Of a stretch of DNA of 64,000 nucleotides, positions 1-9,874 are shown piece by piece. Each line of letters opens with the position of its first letter. The stretch's first letter is position 1. Under the pieces are notes generated by a model. It worked only from the letters and a program-made list of their open reading frames with translations. It was not told the DNA's origin and made no database searches. The position numbers and the translations under genes were made by a program. Source of the stretch: JABLTI01 sp035528035. Lineage in GTDB: Archaea > Asgardarchaeota > Heimdallarchaeia > JABLTI01. The DNA is taken from assembly GCA_035528035.1 (NCBI GenBank), contig DATKZI010000014.1, positions 186,001 to 250,000 of the forward strand, written 5' to 3'.

Positions 1-2402
1 ATAATATTGTGGATACTTTCCCATAGAAGTTTCATAATATTTTCAACTGCTGGAACCGCTAAAATAAGAGTTCCTGGAAAACCAATATATGGATCTATTG
101 CATCCAATAAATCATCTATTGATGATTGGAATGTTATTAAGAAAGTACGCATAGCATAAATTGGTGTACCATTATAGCCATCAACTATAGAAATAGCATC
201 ATTGATATTTAATGAAGCGATATTCAATTCATCTACTGTTTCTGCTTCATTGTTATTATAGATATGATATGTAGATGCATAAGTAGCATTCATTGCTCTG
301 GTGAAATTCGCTAATATGTATGCAATTGGATGTGGTTGGAAGACTGAACTAATTGTATTAGTGATCATATAAGCAGCACCGCTCATAAGACTATATTCGG
401 AATTATTACCTTTTGTTTGCATAACATCCATCATATCTTCTGCTACTGCAGCTTCAAATATTCCGGCATTAGCTTCATCAATAGCACCATTCATGTAATC
501 AAATACCGCAGTAAAGTTTGTTGCACTAATATCACAGACCTCTGTTACAGGGTCTACATATTCATCAAGGGCATCAATAGTTCCTCCTAATGTACCAGCC
601 ATATTACCTTCAAGTGCTATAATTGGAACAACTAAATTTAAAGTATCATTGAAGAAGTCAAAGAATCCTATTGCTGTGGTTGATCCACTTGCAGAAACTT
701 CTGCACGTCTTGCTGGTGTAAAGATGTCTTGTATGTAACTTAATTCTAAGGTTGCATTACTTAGATATTGTCGACATTCATTAAATTGGAATCCCATCAT
801 TAAACGGACATTTCCCACAAGTAGGCTAAACATTCCTCTTAATAAATGTGGACTTTCAAACAATAAATCTACAGCAATTGGTATCAGAGCACTATATTCA
901 TTTGTAATGTTCATGACCATATCCAGTTGATCAGCGATTTGGTTGAAAACATCATCTACTTGTGCTATTCCACCAATGTTTCGCATTTCTGCTGTATCAA
1001 TTGAGAACAAGATTTCTTGTGCAATTAAGATTTTATCTAAAACTTCTCTAAAATGAAGATCAAGTAGAAGATCGACATCACCAATAATATCATTAACTTG
1101 TACTTCCATATTCGCTAAATCTGTTTCTGTTGGTTTTGAGGTATTGCTAGTAAAGTCAAACATTGATGGGAAGTAGCTGTAAATATCCATAAATTTAGTA
1201 TATTGATAATAAAATCCATCAACTTGTGCGTCTGGATTGGTTGTTGTATTATCAAATAAACCATGTGCTAAAGGACTTAGAGCTGCCAGCAGTTCGAAGC
1301 CTGCTGATATAGTCGAATTAAATATATCAACAGTAAAAGCATATTTTCCACTTACTGCTTGAAGTAATTTAAAGAATCTCAAACTACTTAATCCTTGATA
1401 ATTATCTCGGGCTATAGCAAACCATTCATCAGCTTTATCAAAATTAGCTATAAGTGAGTCAAAATCCATATCACTAAAGTCACCAGTAATATTACCGCCA
1501 ACCAGAGGCATGGCAGAATCAGCTATATTAGCTGCACCTGCTGCCAATGCACCACCAGTTTGAACAGTACTTGTTACACAGAGTAATAGCCATGGTATAA
1601 TTACAAGATTTAAAATAAGCACTATTGCTTGCCCCGGTAATAAACACCATGTCCAGAAACTTTTAGCTTTTTCAGTGAAGAGATTTCTAAACAACCAGGA
1701 GCTAGCAATTACAACAGCTAACATGATACCAAACATGATTAATAAATCAAATACCCATACAAAGGTAGCATATTTAGTATATTGATCTATTGTATCAAAC
1801 ACTCCAGGATCAAATGGAAGGAATGAGAATGTTTTGAAGTCTTCATAACCATTTAAAATCATTCCAATTGAATTTAAGAAGAGATAATATGGGCTGAAGA
1901 AACTTGTAGGATCCTTGTTTAAACCATAGAAAATTGCAATGGGAACGAAAAATTGCAATCCAAAAATCAACATACCACCAAGAATTCCTTTACCTACTTT
2001 GCGAACGAACAAACCTGGTAAAGTACAACAAGCTAATAAAATGACAACTTCAAGGAATGCAAGTCCGGGATGTGTTGCAGTACCAATAAAATTGAATATT
2101 AGCATTGTAATAGCAGAAATACCTGAAGCAAAAAGAACTCCTAACCAAAAATATTTACGACCACGTTCTTTCGTGGGTGGAGCTCGTCTAGGTCTTTGTT
2201 GATCTTGGTATTCCTGGTAATAGCCATCACCATAAAATTCTTGTTGATAGGGTTCACCTTCATAATCTTGTCTATAAGGTTCAGATTCTCTATACTCTGG
2301 CTGTTGAGATTCAGAACCCCAATCATAACTATCACGTTTTTTCTTAGGGTCATCATCTTCTTCTTTTTTAAGTATATCAATATAATAATCTTCTTCAGAC
2401 AT
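1..2402 (-). CDS. Large multi-pass membrane protein, C-terminus cut by window edge
   Basis: The frame stays open for 800 codons from an ATG at 2400-2402 to the left edge, so the C-terminus is missing. The first ~83 residues are hydrophilic and rich in E, D, Q and Y, with a basic stretch just before the first membrane span, which suggests a cytosolic tail. About five hydrophobic segments follow (residues ~84-270). The remaining >500 visible residues are soluble-looking, mostly helical, with many N-x-S/T sites, which suggests an outside domain. It lies 152 bp downstream of the LVIVD-repeat surface protein on the same strand and may be cotranscribed. I do not recognise the family. Some domains of bacterial Pip/YhgE-type membrane proteins have a comparable layout, but I see no diagnostic motif. 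Confidence 0.85.
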   Translation of the reverse strand, partial: MSEEDYYIDILKKEEDDDPKKKRDSYDWGSESQQPEYRESEPYRQDYEGEPYQQEFYGDGYYQEYQDQQRPRRAPPTKERGRKYFWLGVLFASGISAITMLIFNFIGTATHPGLAFLEVVILLACCTLPGLFVRKVGKGILGGMLIFGLQFFVPIAIFYGLNKDPTSFFSPYYLFLNSIGMILNGYEDFKTFSFLPFDPGVFDTIDQYTKYATFVWVFDLLIMFGIMLAVVIASSWLFRNLFTEKAKSFWTWCLLPGQAIVLILNLVIIPWLLLCVTSTVQTGGALAAGAANIADSAMPLVGGNITGDFSDMDFDSLIANFDKADEWFAIARDNYQGLSSLRFFKLLQAVSGKYAFTVDIFNSTISAGFELLAALSPLAHGLFDNTTTNPDAQVDGFYYQYTKFMDIYSYFPSMFDFTSNTSKPTETDLANMEVQVNDIIGDVDLLLDLHFREVLDKILIAQEILFSIDTAEMRNIGGIAQVDDVFNQIADQLDMVMNITNEYSALIPIAVDLLFESPHLLRGMFSLLVGNVRLMMGFQFNECRQYLSNATLELSYIQDIFTPARRAEVSASGSTTAIGFFDFFNDTLNLVVPIIALEGNMAGTLGGTIDALDEYVDPVTEVCDISATNFTAVFDYMNGAIDEANAGIFEAAVAEDMMDVMQTKGNNSEYSLMSGAAYMITNTISSVFQPHPIAYILANFTRAMNATYASTYHIYNNNEAETVDELNIASLNINDAISIVDGYNGTPIYAMRTFLITFQSSIDDLLDAIDPYIGFPGTLILAVPAVENIMKLLWESIHNI

Positions 2403-2554
2403 AAAGTGCCAACCTTTTTCTAATTCTATCAATTAGTGTTATATTCAGCGATAAAAACATTTCAATTAAGGCAATAGAATCAAATAACTTGGGACTGAAT
2501 TGTTATTAAAAGGGAATCGTTTTTTTCTAAAATGAAAAATCAAGCATTTATTCC

Positions 2555-5113
2555 TTAAAACAATAAAATCTCTTCTTGAGAGTCCATTATTCTCCTTTCG
2601 CGTTCGATATTTCTTACAATACGCTTCTTGAAATATTTTATTGAAAAATAAATTCCTACAATTATCAGTACTAATACTAATGAGCTAGAAGTAATTAAAC
2701 GAATTAGTCTTCTTTTAGTTGGATTACTTTTAGGATCAAAAGGGTCCGTGTTAAATAATACTTCAAGACCATCTTCTGCTCCATCTCCGTCTGTATCCTT
2801 ATCTCTAGGATCAGTTCCAAGATAATATTCTTCTAGATTTGTTAATCCATCAAAGTCCGAATCAATTTGACCATTTGCTAATAGTGGATCTAAATGATTT
2901 GCTACTTCGTATCCATCAGGCATTAAATCAAAATCCGTGTCAGGATTCCAAGGATCTGTCCAATTATGATAATAGAAGATTTGAGTATATTCCTCTAGAT
3001 TGGTTAATCCATCTTGATCTGGATCTTCAGTACTATCTGCGGTATTTAGGGGATTTAGCTGATTTCTTATTTCAAATCCATCTGGCATTTGATCATTATC
3101 GGTATCTTCTTTATAGGGATTTGTTCCCCAAATATCCACTTCATCTTTGTCTGTTATTGTATCACTATCAGAATCTAAAGCGAAAACAACCAAGCCATCC
3201 TTCCAAGCACAAGAAATGACATATTGATCATGAAAACCAATTCCATAGCTTCTTTTCCCAGTTTTGCCACCATTATTTTGAGGATAATTTAAATCAGAGA
3301 TATTTGCTATAACGATACCATTTGATTGATCTGAAATAAAGACTAAATCTTGATTTTTTATTATATCCCGAGCTGTACCAACTGTATCTAATCGTGCGAT
3401 AAAATCAAATTTATAATTAGTTAAATTATATATCTCAAATCCGTAATAACCACTTGCTGAATAAAGAATTTTATTCTCTAATATAAAATCAAATACTGTA
3501 GCACCTGTTACATAGGTATCTACTGTTTCAATATTGGAAAGGTCTGTAATATTGAGTAAGGATAGGCTATCGGCAGTAGACCCTACACAAAGATAATTAT
3601 CAAGTAATTCTAAGGCATAGATATTAGGATAAAGAACAGGAAAATTATATTGATAATCCAGCGTTATTGCTGAATAGTCTGATATGTTTAATATTTCCAT
3701 AGTTCGATTTAGTCCTGCTATAAAAAGTAAATTATTTTTTATTTGACAAACACGAATCCAATTGCCATTATTATAAACAGCTATTTTTGTTGGATTTGTT
3801 GGATCAGATATATTGATGAAATATACTCCTTTATCATAAGAAGGAACAATAGCGCAATCACCTCTGATGTAAATATTCATTGCACTTACTCCAACTTCAC
3901 GATACTGACCAATTCTTCTAAGTGTTTTTGGGTTACTAAGGTCAAATATCTCAAGACCACCATATCTGTCAGCTAGATAAGCAAAATCATCGACAATTTC
4001 AACTTTCTCAGCTAGACCATGATCAAGTATGCTAGCTAAATATAAAGGACTTGCAGGATTTTCCACATTAAAGATTTTTATTCCTTCATATCTATCAGCA
4101 AAAATAGCAAATGAACCATCAACTGCTGCATCAACAGTATAACCTTCTGTATCATATGTGAATAATTGAACAGGTGAGGATGGATTTGAGACATCTAGCA
4201 TCACTAATCCATGATCATAACAACTACAATAAGCTATATTATCTTTAACAGTAACATCAAAAATTGATCCCAAACTAGAATAACTGGATAATTTTACGGG
4301 ATGTTGAGGAATAGTAAAATTAATTATTTCTAATCCATGGGAGGTGCTTGCTAGAAAAGCTATTTTCTGTCCATTAATAAAAGCAGAATCTACACCATTT
4401 GTATAACTTGATGATTCATCCCAAGTACCTATTAAAATCGGACTTGAAGTAAAAGTTAGATCGAGAATCTGCAACCCAACACCCCATGTTGCTAGTAATG
4501 CATGTTTGTTTAAAACACTGATACCTTTATGGAATTTATCATCTTCCCAATGAGAGATCATTGTAGGACTATAAGGGTTGCTTACATCATATAAATAAAA
4601 GCCGTTGTATTCTGTGATAATGTGGAGCAAATTTGATCGAATACCTACTTCTAGAACATTCCCACCTGGATTTAAATTCTGAACAAAAAATGGTTTTTTG
4701 GGATTGACTATATTAATAATTGCTACACCTTGAATTGATTGTGAAACATAAGCATAATTATTACTGATTAGTACATCAACTGCATACCCAGCAGTAGGAA
4801 CAGAAGCTAAAAATATTGGATTTAATGGATTTGTTATATTTATAATCTCTAGTCCTTGATCATTATTTGCAATAAAAGCAAGACCGTTTTGAATAGCTAC
4901 TCCCTCAGAATAACCTCCATCATCATCAAAATGTGAATATTCAATTAAATTTATACTATTATCTGTAGCAGTTATAGTTATGTTATCAACAATCTGTGGT
5001 TCTTTATTTTCAAAAATGTGATTATTATTTTGAATATTAAGAAAAATTACTTGAGTCATAAATAAAATAATTATAATTACTACTTTTAGAAAATCCTTCA
5101 AGCAATTTTTCAT
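2555..5113 (-). CDS. Surface protein: LVIVD beta-propeller repeats, calcium-binding TSP3-like repeats, C-terminal membrane anchor
   Basis: 852 residues. The N-terminus is a hydrophobic signal segment (~residues 8-27). Residues ~60-640 hold about a dozen copies of an LVIVD-type repeat with the pattern GLEI-NI-NP-P, known from bacterial and archaeal surface beta-propellers. Residues ~650-790 carry acidic thrombospondin-type-3/calcium loops such as DTDNDQMPDG, DPDQDGLTN, DSDFDGLTN and DTDGDGAEDG. A membrane span follows (~residues 800-822), then a short basic cytosolic tail. The start is supported by GAGGA about 8 nt upstream. It is probably an adhesin or ligand-binding protein anchored by its C-terminus. 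It is transcribed divergently from the CitG-like gene. Confidence 0.92.
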   Translation of the reverse strand: MKNCLKDFLKVVIIIILFMTQVIFLNIQNNNHIFENKEPQIVDNITITATDNSINLIEYSHFDDDGGYSEGVAIQNGLAFIANNDQGLEIINITNPLNPIFLASVPTAGYAVDVLISNNYAYVSQSIQGVAIINIVNPKKPFFVQNLNPGGNVLEVGIRSNLLHIITEYNGFYLYDVSNPYSPTMISHWEDDKFHKGISVLNKHALLATWGVGLQILDLTFTSSPILIGTWDESSSYTNGVDSAFINGQKIAFLASTSHGLEIINFTIPQHPVKLSSYSSLGSIFDVTVKDNIAYCSCYDHGLVMLDVSNPSSPVQLFTYDTEGYTVDAAVDGSFAIFADRYEGIKIFNVENPASPLYLASILDHGLAEKVEIVDDFAYLADRYGGLEIFDLSNPKTLRRIGQYREVGVSAMNIYIRGDCAIVPSYDKGVYFINISDPTNPTKIAVYNNGNWIRVCQIKNNLLFIAGLNRTMEILNISDYSAITLDYQYNFPVLYPNIYALELLDNYLCVGSTADSLSLLNITDLSNIETVDTYVTGATVFDFILENKILYSASGYYGFEIYNLTNYKFDFIARLDTVGTARDIIKNQDLVFISDQSNGIVIANISDLNYPQNNGGKTGKRSYGIGFHDQYVISCAWKDGLVVFALDSDSDTITDKDEVDIWGTNPYKEDTDNDQMPDGFEIRNQLNPLNTADSTEDPDQDGLTNLEEYTQIFYYHNWTDPWNPDTDFDLMPDGYEVANHLDPLLANGQIDSDFDGLTNLEEYYLGTDPRDKDTDGDGAEDGLEVLFNTDPFDPKSNPTKRRLIRLITSSSLVLVLIIVGIYFSIKYFKKRIVRNIERERRIMDSQEEILLF

Positions 5114-5275
5114 ATACTAATTCCTCAAATAATTTGATTAATTTACTATAGGCTATCTGTTCAATATACTTTTTCTTATAAATGATATTTTATTAATTTC
5201 GATTTAACTTTTATTTAATTATGTCTTTTTCAAATAGATATCAACAATATTTTAATAGGGGGAAAAAATCCAACG

Positions 5276-5284
5276 TTATATAAT
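5276..5284 (+). promoter_or_regulatory. TATA box for the CitG-like gene (near-leaderless transcript)
   Basis: TTATATAAT is centred about 31 bp before the ATG at 5311. An archaeal TATA box fixes initiation roughly 25 bp downstream, so the transcript would have a leader of only a few bases. No convincing Shine-Dalgarno precedes this start, which fits. Confidence 0.5.
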
Positions 5285-5310
5285 TAGATAAACCTAGTTG
5301 GGCGATAATT

Positions 5311-6231
5311 ATGTCAGAACGAATTAGCTATGATAATACTGTGCGTAGTAAATACATGAAAGGAATAATCATTCAGCCTAATGCTTTTAAAATTGGTTCA
5401 AATATTACCAAAGCACTTTTATTAGAAGTAATTACATCCCCTAAGCCTGGTTTAGTTGATAGAAATAACTCTGGTGCTCATAGGGATATGAATATCCAAA
5501 CCTATATGATTAGTACTGCAGTGATCTCACATTTTATGGTTATTGGAGCACAAATAGGTATAGAGCATAGAGGTGAGCTTTCGGAATTATTACCAAAAAT
5601 TCGTTCAATAGGCCTTTCCGCAGAAGAAGAAATGTTTCTAGCAACTGATAATATTAATACCCAAAAAGGATTAATTTTTAGTGGAATGCTAATAGCTGCA
5701 GCTTCTGGGCATCTCATTTCTCGAGAGACAGGTGATTTAAAAATTATTAGAATTCTCCAAGTTGTTCAAGAAATAACAAAAGGGATTGTTCAAAAAGAAT
5801 TAATGCTGATGGATAAAAATTTGGAAAAAATATCTGCTGGTGAATGGATTTTCTTAGATTTAGGAATTACTGGTATAAGGGGGGAAGCTGAGAAAGGGTA
5901 TCCAAACGCTGAAGCAGCTTATCAAGTAATTAAAAAAGCTCTTTCAAAGGGAATTTCACTTGAACGGGCATCTGTTATGGCTTTATTGTTTTTAATGACC
6001 AGAGTTGATGACACAAATATTCTTGCACGACATGGTTCTGAAACTTTAACTTATGTTAGAAATGCTGCTAATAAACTTGTCTTAAGTGAAGATGTATATA
6101 GTGATGAATGGTTGGAACGAGTACGTGAATTAGATAAGGATTTTATCGAACAAAATATTAGCCCGGGTGGTTGCGCTGATCTTTTAGCAGTAGCTTTAAT
6201 GTTACATTATCTAACAGTATCAGAGAAATGA
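5311..6231 (+). CDS. citG: Triphosphoribosyl-dephospho-CoA synthase (CitG/MdcB family)
   Basis: 306 residues. Family motifs are present in order: SPKPGLVDRNNSGAHRDMN (residues 43-61), NINTQKGLIFSG (~114-125), GIRGEAEKGYP (188-198) and DDTNILARHG (233-242). CitG makes 2'-(5''-triphosphoribosyl)-3'-dephospho-CoA from ATP and dephospho-CoA. This is the precursor of the prosthetic group on the acyl carrier subunit of citrate lyase or malonate decarboxylase. Its convergent neighbour is a CitC-like ligase, which supports a citrate-lyase-type role, but no lyase subunits (citD/E/F) are in the window. An in-frame ATG at 5356 is an alternative start; the TATA position favours 5311. Residue conservation indicates an active enzyme, but the physiological target is uncertain. 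Confidence 0.87.
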   Translation: MSERISYDNTVRSKYMKGIIIQPNAFKIGSNITKALLLEVITSPKPGLVDRNNSGAHRDMNIQTYMISTAVISHFMVIGAQIGIEHRGELSELLPKIRSIGLSAEEEMFLATDNINTQKGLIFSGMLIAAASGHLISRETGDLKIIRILQVVQEITKGIVQKELMLMDKNLEKISAGEWIFLDLGITGIRGEAEKGYPNAEAAYQVIKKALSKGISLERASVMALLFLMTRVDDTNILARHGSETLTYVRNAANKLVLSEDVYSDEWLERVRELDKDFIEQNISPGGCADLLAVALMLHYLTVSEK

Positions 6232-6248
6232 AACTATTAGGAAAAAAT

Positions 6249-7322
6249 CTAATGCCTTGAATTTGTTTTCTTTATTTTATTTATAATGGGTTTAGCTTCT
6301 GCTGTAAAAAAGAAATTATAAGTTGAGGATGGCACTAATGAAATAGTTTCCTCAAGTTTATCTTCTTTTATTAATTTTCTAACTTTCGAAGCGCTTATTG
6401 CTTCTCCATTAATCTCCTTTCTGGGAAGTATTTTTAATTCAATTCCTTTGGGAATGAGAATTTCCTTCATTGCTTGATTATAAGAATTAGTAACAAGATC
6501 AAAAGGTTCCTCACCAACAAATCTTCGAGTTATTCCTAATGCTGGGGCAATAAGTTCACCAAAGATAGTTACATCTAATCGTGCTTGAGAAAGAGCTACA
6601 TTGTCATATTCCTTCATGAAATACCTCGGAAAAGTAGCTGGAGAGATGATATATTCACCACCCTCCAAAACGATTACATTTTCAATATGTTTTGTTCCTT
6701 CTTTAACAAGTTTTAAACGTACTTTAGTTGGAAATACAGATTGATCTTCCATTACAACAAAAACTAATAAAAAACAACATTCTTTTGCTGCATTTTCAAT
6801 TAAATATTGATGTCCTAATGTAAATGGATTACAATTAACAACAATTGCACCAATTGGGTCTTTTCCCTTTTCTTTTATTCCTCTTGTTTTAAATTGCAAA
6901 TCGCTTAGATAATCTTTTACACTTCTAGAACCCATTTCTAATAAAACAATATCGTTAGTCTTAGCTACAACTTTAAAACCGGCAAAAACGTTACCAGCGG
7001 TTTCTTCAATATTTTTAGGATTTGTAAAAACAAAGATATGAGTTCTGCCACGATTAAATTGTTCTTTCACTAATAAGGATAAGATATGAGCTGATAATCC
7101 TTCTCCTCGTCTTTTAGGATCAACAGACAGGCATTTTATTACTTTTCCTTCTATGCTACCAGTACCAACTAGTGTATGGGTTGATTCATCTGTAACTTTT
7201 AAGGTCATCTCTACACTGTTCTCATAATCTAATCCTTGTTTCCTAAGAAAATCAGCAAAGATTTTTCTTTGTTTAGATGTAGGGTTATCATAAAATTCAT
7301 CTAAATATCCTGGTAGAGTCAT
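6249..7322 (-). CDS. citC: [Citrate (pro-3S)-lyase] ligase-like protein (CitC): GNAT domain plus nucleotidyltransferase
   Basis: 357 residues, close to bacterial CitC (about 350). Residues ~1-135 form a GNAT fold with the acetyl-CoA loop SVDPKRRGEGLSAHIL (66-81). Residues ~155-340 are a cytidylyltransferase-like domain with GAIVVNCNPFTLGHQYLI (158-175; HxGH-class motif) and ISASKVRKLI near the C-terminus. CitC acetylates the phosphoribosyl-dephospho-CoA group of citrate lyase and so activates it. The start has a good Shine-Dalgarno (AGAAGGA). It ends 17 bp from the CitG-like gene, facing it. Close linkage with citG is typical of citrate-lyase loci, but the lyase itself is absent nearby, so the true acceptor protein is open. 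Confidence 0.88.
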   Translation of the reverse strand: MTLPGYLDEFYDNPTSKQRKIFADFLRKQGLDYENSVEMTLKVTDESTHTLVGTGSIEGKVIKCLSVDPKRRGEGLSAHILSLLVKEQFNRGRTHIFVFTNPKNIEETAGNVFAGFKVVAKTNDIVLLEMGSRSVKDYLSDLQFKTRGIKEKGKDPIGAIVVNCNPFTLGHQYLIENAAKECCFLLVFVVMEDQSVFPTKVRLKLVKEGTKHIENVIVLEGGEYIISPATFPRYFMKEYDNVALSQARLDVTIFGELIAPALGITRRFVGEEPFDLVTNSYNQAMKEILIPKGIELKILPRKEINGEAISASKVRKLIKEDKLEETISLVPSSTYNFFFTAEAKPIINKIKKTNSRH

Positions 7323-7389
7323 ATCGATATTCCTTCTAAGATCATCGTTGATGTGTTCATTTAGGTTTAGCTATTTGTTTCTTAATTAA

Positions 7390-8751
7390 TTATTTTTTCT
7401 CGAAATATTTGCTAAAGGTTGGATTCTTATCTATACATTTTATTTTTCCTTCTGCCAAATATGACAATGCTGCACCACCACTTAAGATCAGAGTAATAGC
7501 ATCACCAAAACCACCTGTTCGCATAAATGCAGCTGAATCTCCACCTAGAATGGTTATATTCAAATCCTTCTTTAACAATCGAGCCATAAATGGTAAAGTA
7601 TTAAGACCATATTCATCAACTTTCCCAAAAGGTCCAGCTTGAATAAATAACCACTCAAAATCACGTGCACCATTTAAATTGTTCAATATTTGACCTTTAG
7701 GCGATGACAAGAAAGAAAGAATTATCTCATTGATGAAATAATCAACTGTATGCTCACCTATATCTAAAATTACTCCGTCATTATACTTAGCAAGATCTCT
7801 AATACTTAAGGTTCTAATAGTTCTACCTTTATCACCAATTTTCACTGTGAAATCGATTGGTAAATAACAATCAGCACCGTTTTTCAATACTTCTAATAAT
7901 TCTGCTGCAACATCTATTCCTTTATCTTCTAGGAATTTATTATTAGCTTCACCCAATGATAAGCCAGAAGCACGTATTAGTAATTGAGCAGGAATTCCAC
8001 CAAAGAAAGCTATGACATTCTTCCTTGAAAGAATCTTTTTCATATTTTCTAATTTGTCAAATTTAGCTCCACCAAAACCAAACATTAATGGTTGCGCAGA
8101 ATACAACCGCTTCTTTATTTTATATATCTCAATATATTCTTTTATAAATTCGGGACCAAACATTACAGGCGTATTATCGAATACTGGTGCCATTGTAGTA
8201 TTTACTCTATGCGAGGTAGGAAAAGCATCTAAAATATAATAATCAAGAATAGGATCAAAAACCTTGTTGAAAATCTTTCTTCCTTCTTCAAAATTATTTT
8301 CCATATTACCTATCTCAGGTATCATTTCCATTCGAGTATTTTCCAGAACAACTGCATCCCCAGGTGTTAGACCAAGAAAGTCAAATTCTGTTAAACGTAT
8401 AAGTGGATCATCTTGAAATTGAACATTAATACTAGGTAACATACTATCCAACATGTCTGCATGTGATCTTAAGGAAATACAACTCTCATCAGGACCTTCT
8501 TCATCTGAATACCGCCCTTGATGAGCAAAAATAATTGGCACATAACCCATTTTTGTTATTCGGATAATTGTCTCAGCACATACATCCATTCTAGGGCTTT
8601 TTATCACCCTTTTATAGATCTTGCCTTCAATATCATCTATACTTAAAGGAGAATTAATATCAACTCTAACACCAACCAAACCCGTTTCTTTTTTAGTCAT
8701 TTTTTCAAAGGAATTTTCAGCAATAATTTTCTGGTAAACTTCTTCGGACAT
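7390..8751 (-). CDS. pgk: Phosphoglycerate kinase, archaeal type, divergent
   Basis: 453 residues, somewhat longer than usual archaeal PGK (about 410). The conserved elements are all recognisable: VRVDINSP (substrate Arg and Asn), AHQGR, VVLENTR, DAFPTSHR, FGGAKFDK (nucleotide Lys) and a C-terminal GGDS loop followed by a glycine-rich GGAALSYL. PGK interconverts 1,3-bisphosphoglycerate plus ADP with 3-phosphoglycerate plus ATP in the cytosol. GAGGAAA lies 8 nt before the ATG. The family motifs are individually relaxed (INSP for FNVP, ILGGDS for GGGDT), so a specialised paralogue is possible. No other glycolytic gene adjoins it. Confidence 0.88.
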   Translation of the reverse strand: MSEEVYQKIIAENSFEKMTKKETGLVGVRVDINSPLSIDDIEGKIYKRVIKSPRMDVCAETIIRITKMGYVPIIFAHQGRYSDEEGPDESCISLRSHADMLDSMLPSINVQFQDDPLIRLTEFDFLGLTPGDAVVLENTRMEMIPEIGNMENNFEEGRKIFNKVFDPILDYYILDAFPTSHRVNTTMAPVFDNTPVMFGPEFIKEYIEIYKIKKRLYSAQPLMFGFGGAKFDKLENMKKILSRKNVIAFFGGIPAQLLIRASGLSLGEANNKFLEDKGIDVAAELLEVLKNGADCYLPIDFTVKIGDKGRTIRTLSIRDLAKYNDGVILDIGEHTVDYFINEIILSFLSSPKGQILNNLNGARDFEWLFIQAGPFGKVDEYGLNTLPFMARLLKKDLNITILGGDSAAFMRTGGFGDAITLILSGGAALSYLAEGKIKCIDKNPTFSKYFEKK

Positions 8752-9093
8752 AAATAATTTCCTCGCAATTTTTAGTTATTTTACAATAAATAACGACTTG
8801 TACTTTCTTAGTAGTATTTATGTATTTTATGATGATAAAATATAATTAAGTTTCGTTCATTAATTCGTTAATTAATTATTAGTTCAATTAAAGTAAAATA
8901 TTAATTACTAAAATTAAACCATTGAATGACTGTTCCTTTATCGTAATAAATCAATCTTTTAGCAATTAATCTATTTTTTATGATATTTTTTACTTACAAT
9001 TAATTAAAAATCTTCCAGCAATTTCTGATAGGATTAAAGAATAATCATATAGAATAAACAAGTTAAAATAACAGTTTTTATTAAATTAATAGC
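8752..9093. other. Intergenic region between divergent genes
   Basis: 342 bp of very AT-rich sequence between pgk (minus strand) and the small membrane protein (plus strand). It should contain both promoters; several TTTAT/TATA-like stretches are present, but none stands out. I see no RNA gene, conserved repeat or small ORF. Confidence 0.5.
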
Positions 9094-9813
9094 ATGTCAG
9101 TCCTTACTGATATACTAATTAATCTAGCAGCATCTGTTTTATTCTTTATCTTAGGCTATTTAACAAATAAGATGATCAATGTTCTAAGTTTAAAAAGAAA
9201 TTTCGGTCGCTTTTGGAACAAATTCCTTCATGATCCTACGATGATCGTTATTCCATCACTGCCAAAAGAATCGATGGAAAATAAAATTCCCTTGTATTAT
9301 ACTGAATTAAAAATTGGATCATTAATAGATGAAATTTTACGAAAATTTAACAAGGACACTTTTATACAAGAGGAAAAATTTGCTAGTGATAAATTGATGA
9401 ATTATAATCTAATTTTGATAGGAAGTCCATCAACAAATAAATTAATCAATGAGATCTTTAAAGATACAACAATTCCGATTGATTTTGAGGGTAAAAAACT
9501 AATCTATAAAAATAAATCTAAATATGAAACCATTTATGATGAAGAAAAAAATATTATTGAAGATTATGGAGTGATAATCTTTGATACAAATTATTATAAT
9601 AGAAACTTCAATATGATAATTATAGCAGGTAATACTCCTATAGGTACATATAATGCTGCAAAAGTCGTTTCAAAAATAAAATATACTCGAAAAATACTAA
9701 AATATAAATTTTCAAATGAATATATTCTAATTGTAAAAACAAAGGTGATAGATAATTTCATGGCTGAACCAGAGATAATTCTTATTGAACAATTTAGAGA
9801 AAATATCAGTTAA
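9094..9813 (+). CDS. Membrane-anchored protein with an S-layer-C/Rossmann-like domain
   Basis: 239 residues. One membrane span at residues ~5-25 is followed at once by basic residues, which by the positive-inside rule puts the rest in the cytosol. Residues ~105-205 contain LILIGSPSTNKLINEIF and, later, IIIAGNTPIGTYNAAKVV. This pair resembles the GGPvaN ... vvAGatxxGTraA signature of archaeal S-layer C-terminal (PF05124-like) domains, which look like a small Rossmann unit. Family assignment is by motif memory and is tentative. It converges on the HEAT-repeat membrane protein. No function is proposed. Confidence 0.75.
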   Translation: MSVLTDILINLAASVLFFILGYLTNKMINVLSLKRNFGRFWNKFLHDPTMIVIPSLPKESMENKIPLYYTELKIGSLIDEILRKFNKDTFIQEEKFASDKLMNYNLILIGSPSTNKLINEIFKDTTIPIDFEGKKLIYKNKSKYETIYDEEKNIIEDYGVIIFDTNYYNRNFNMIIIAGNTPIGTYNAAKVVSKIKYTRKILKYKFSNEYILIVKTKVIDNFMAEPEIILIEQFRENIS

Positions 9814-9833
9814 TTTTTATTTAAAATATTCAC

Positions 9834-9874
9834 TCAAGAAAAAAGAATAGAATAAACAAGAAATCTGTTTATTC
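9834..9874 (-). terminator. Hairpin plus T-tract terminator of the HEAT membrane gene
   Basis: A perfect 9-bp inverted repeat, GAATAAACA/TGTTTATTC (9850-9858 and 9866-9874), overlaps the stop codon of the minus-strand gene. On that strand it is followed by TATTCTTTTTT. It lies between convergent genes and may act on both. Confidence 0.6.

Noticed and set aside
1939..2423. Several short frames on both strands (for example 1939-2202 plus, 2141-2380 minus, 2196-2423 plus)
   Set aside because: All lie inside the large minus-strand membrane gene that continues past the left edge, and their translations are low-complexity.
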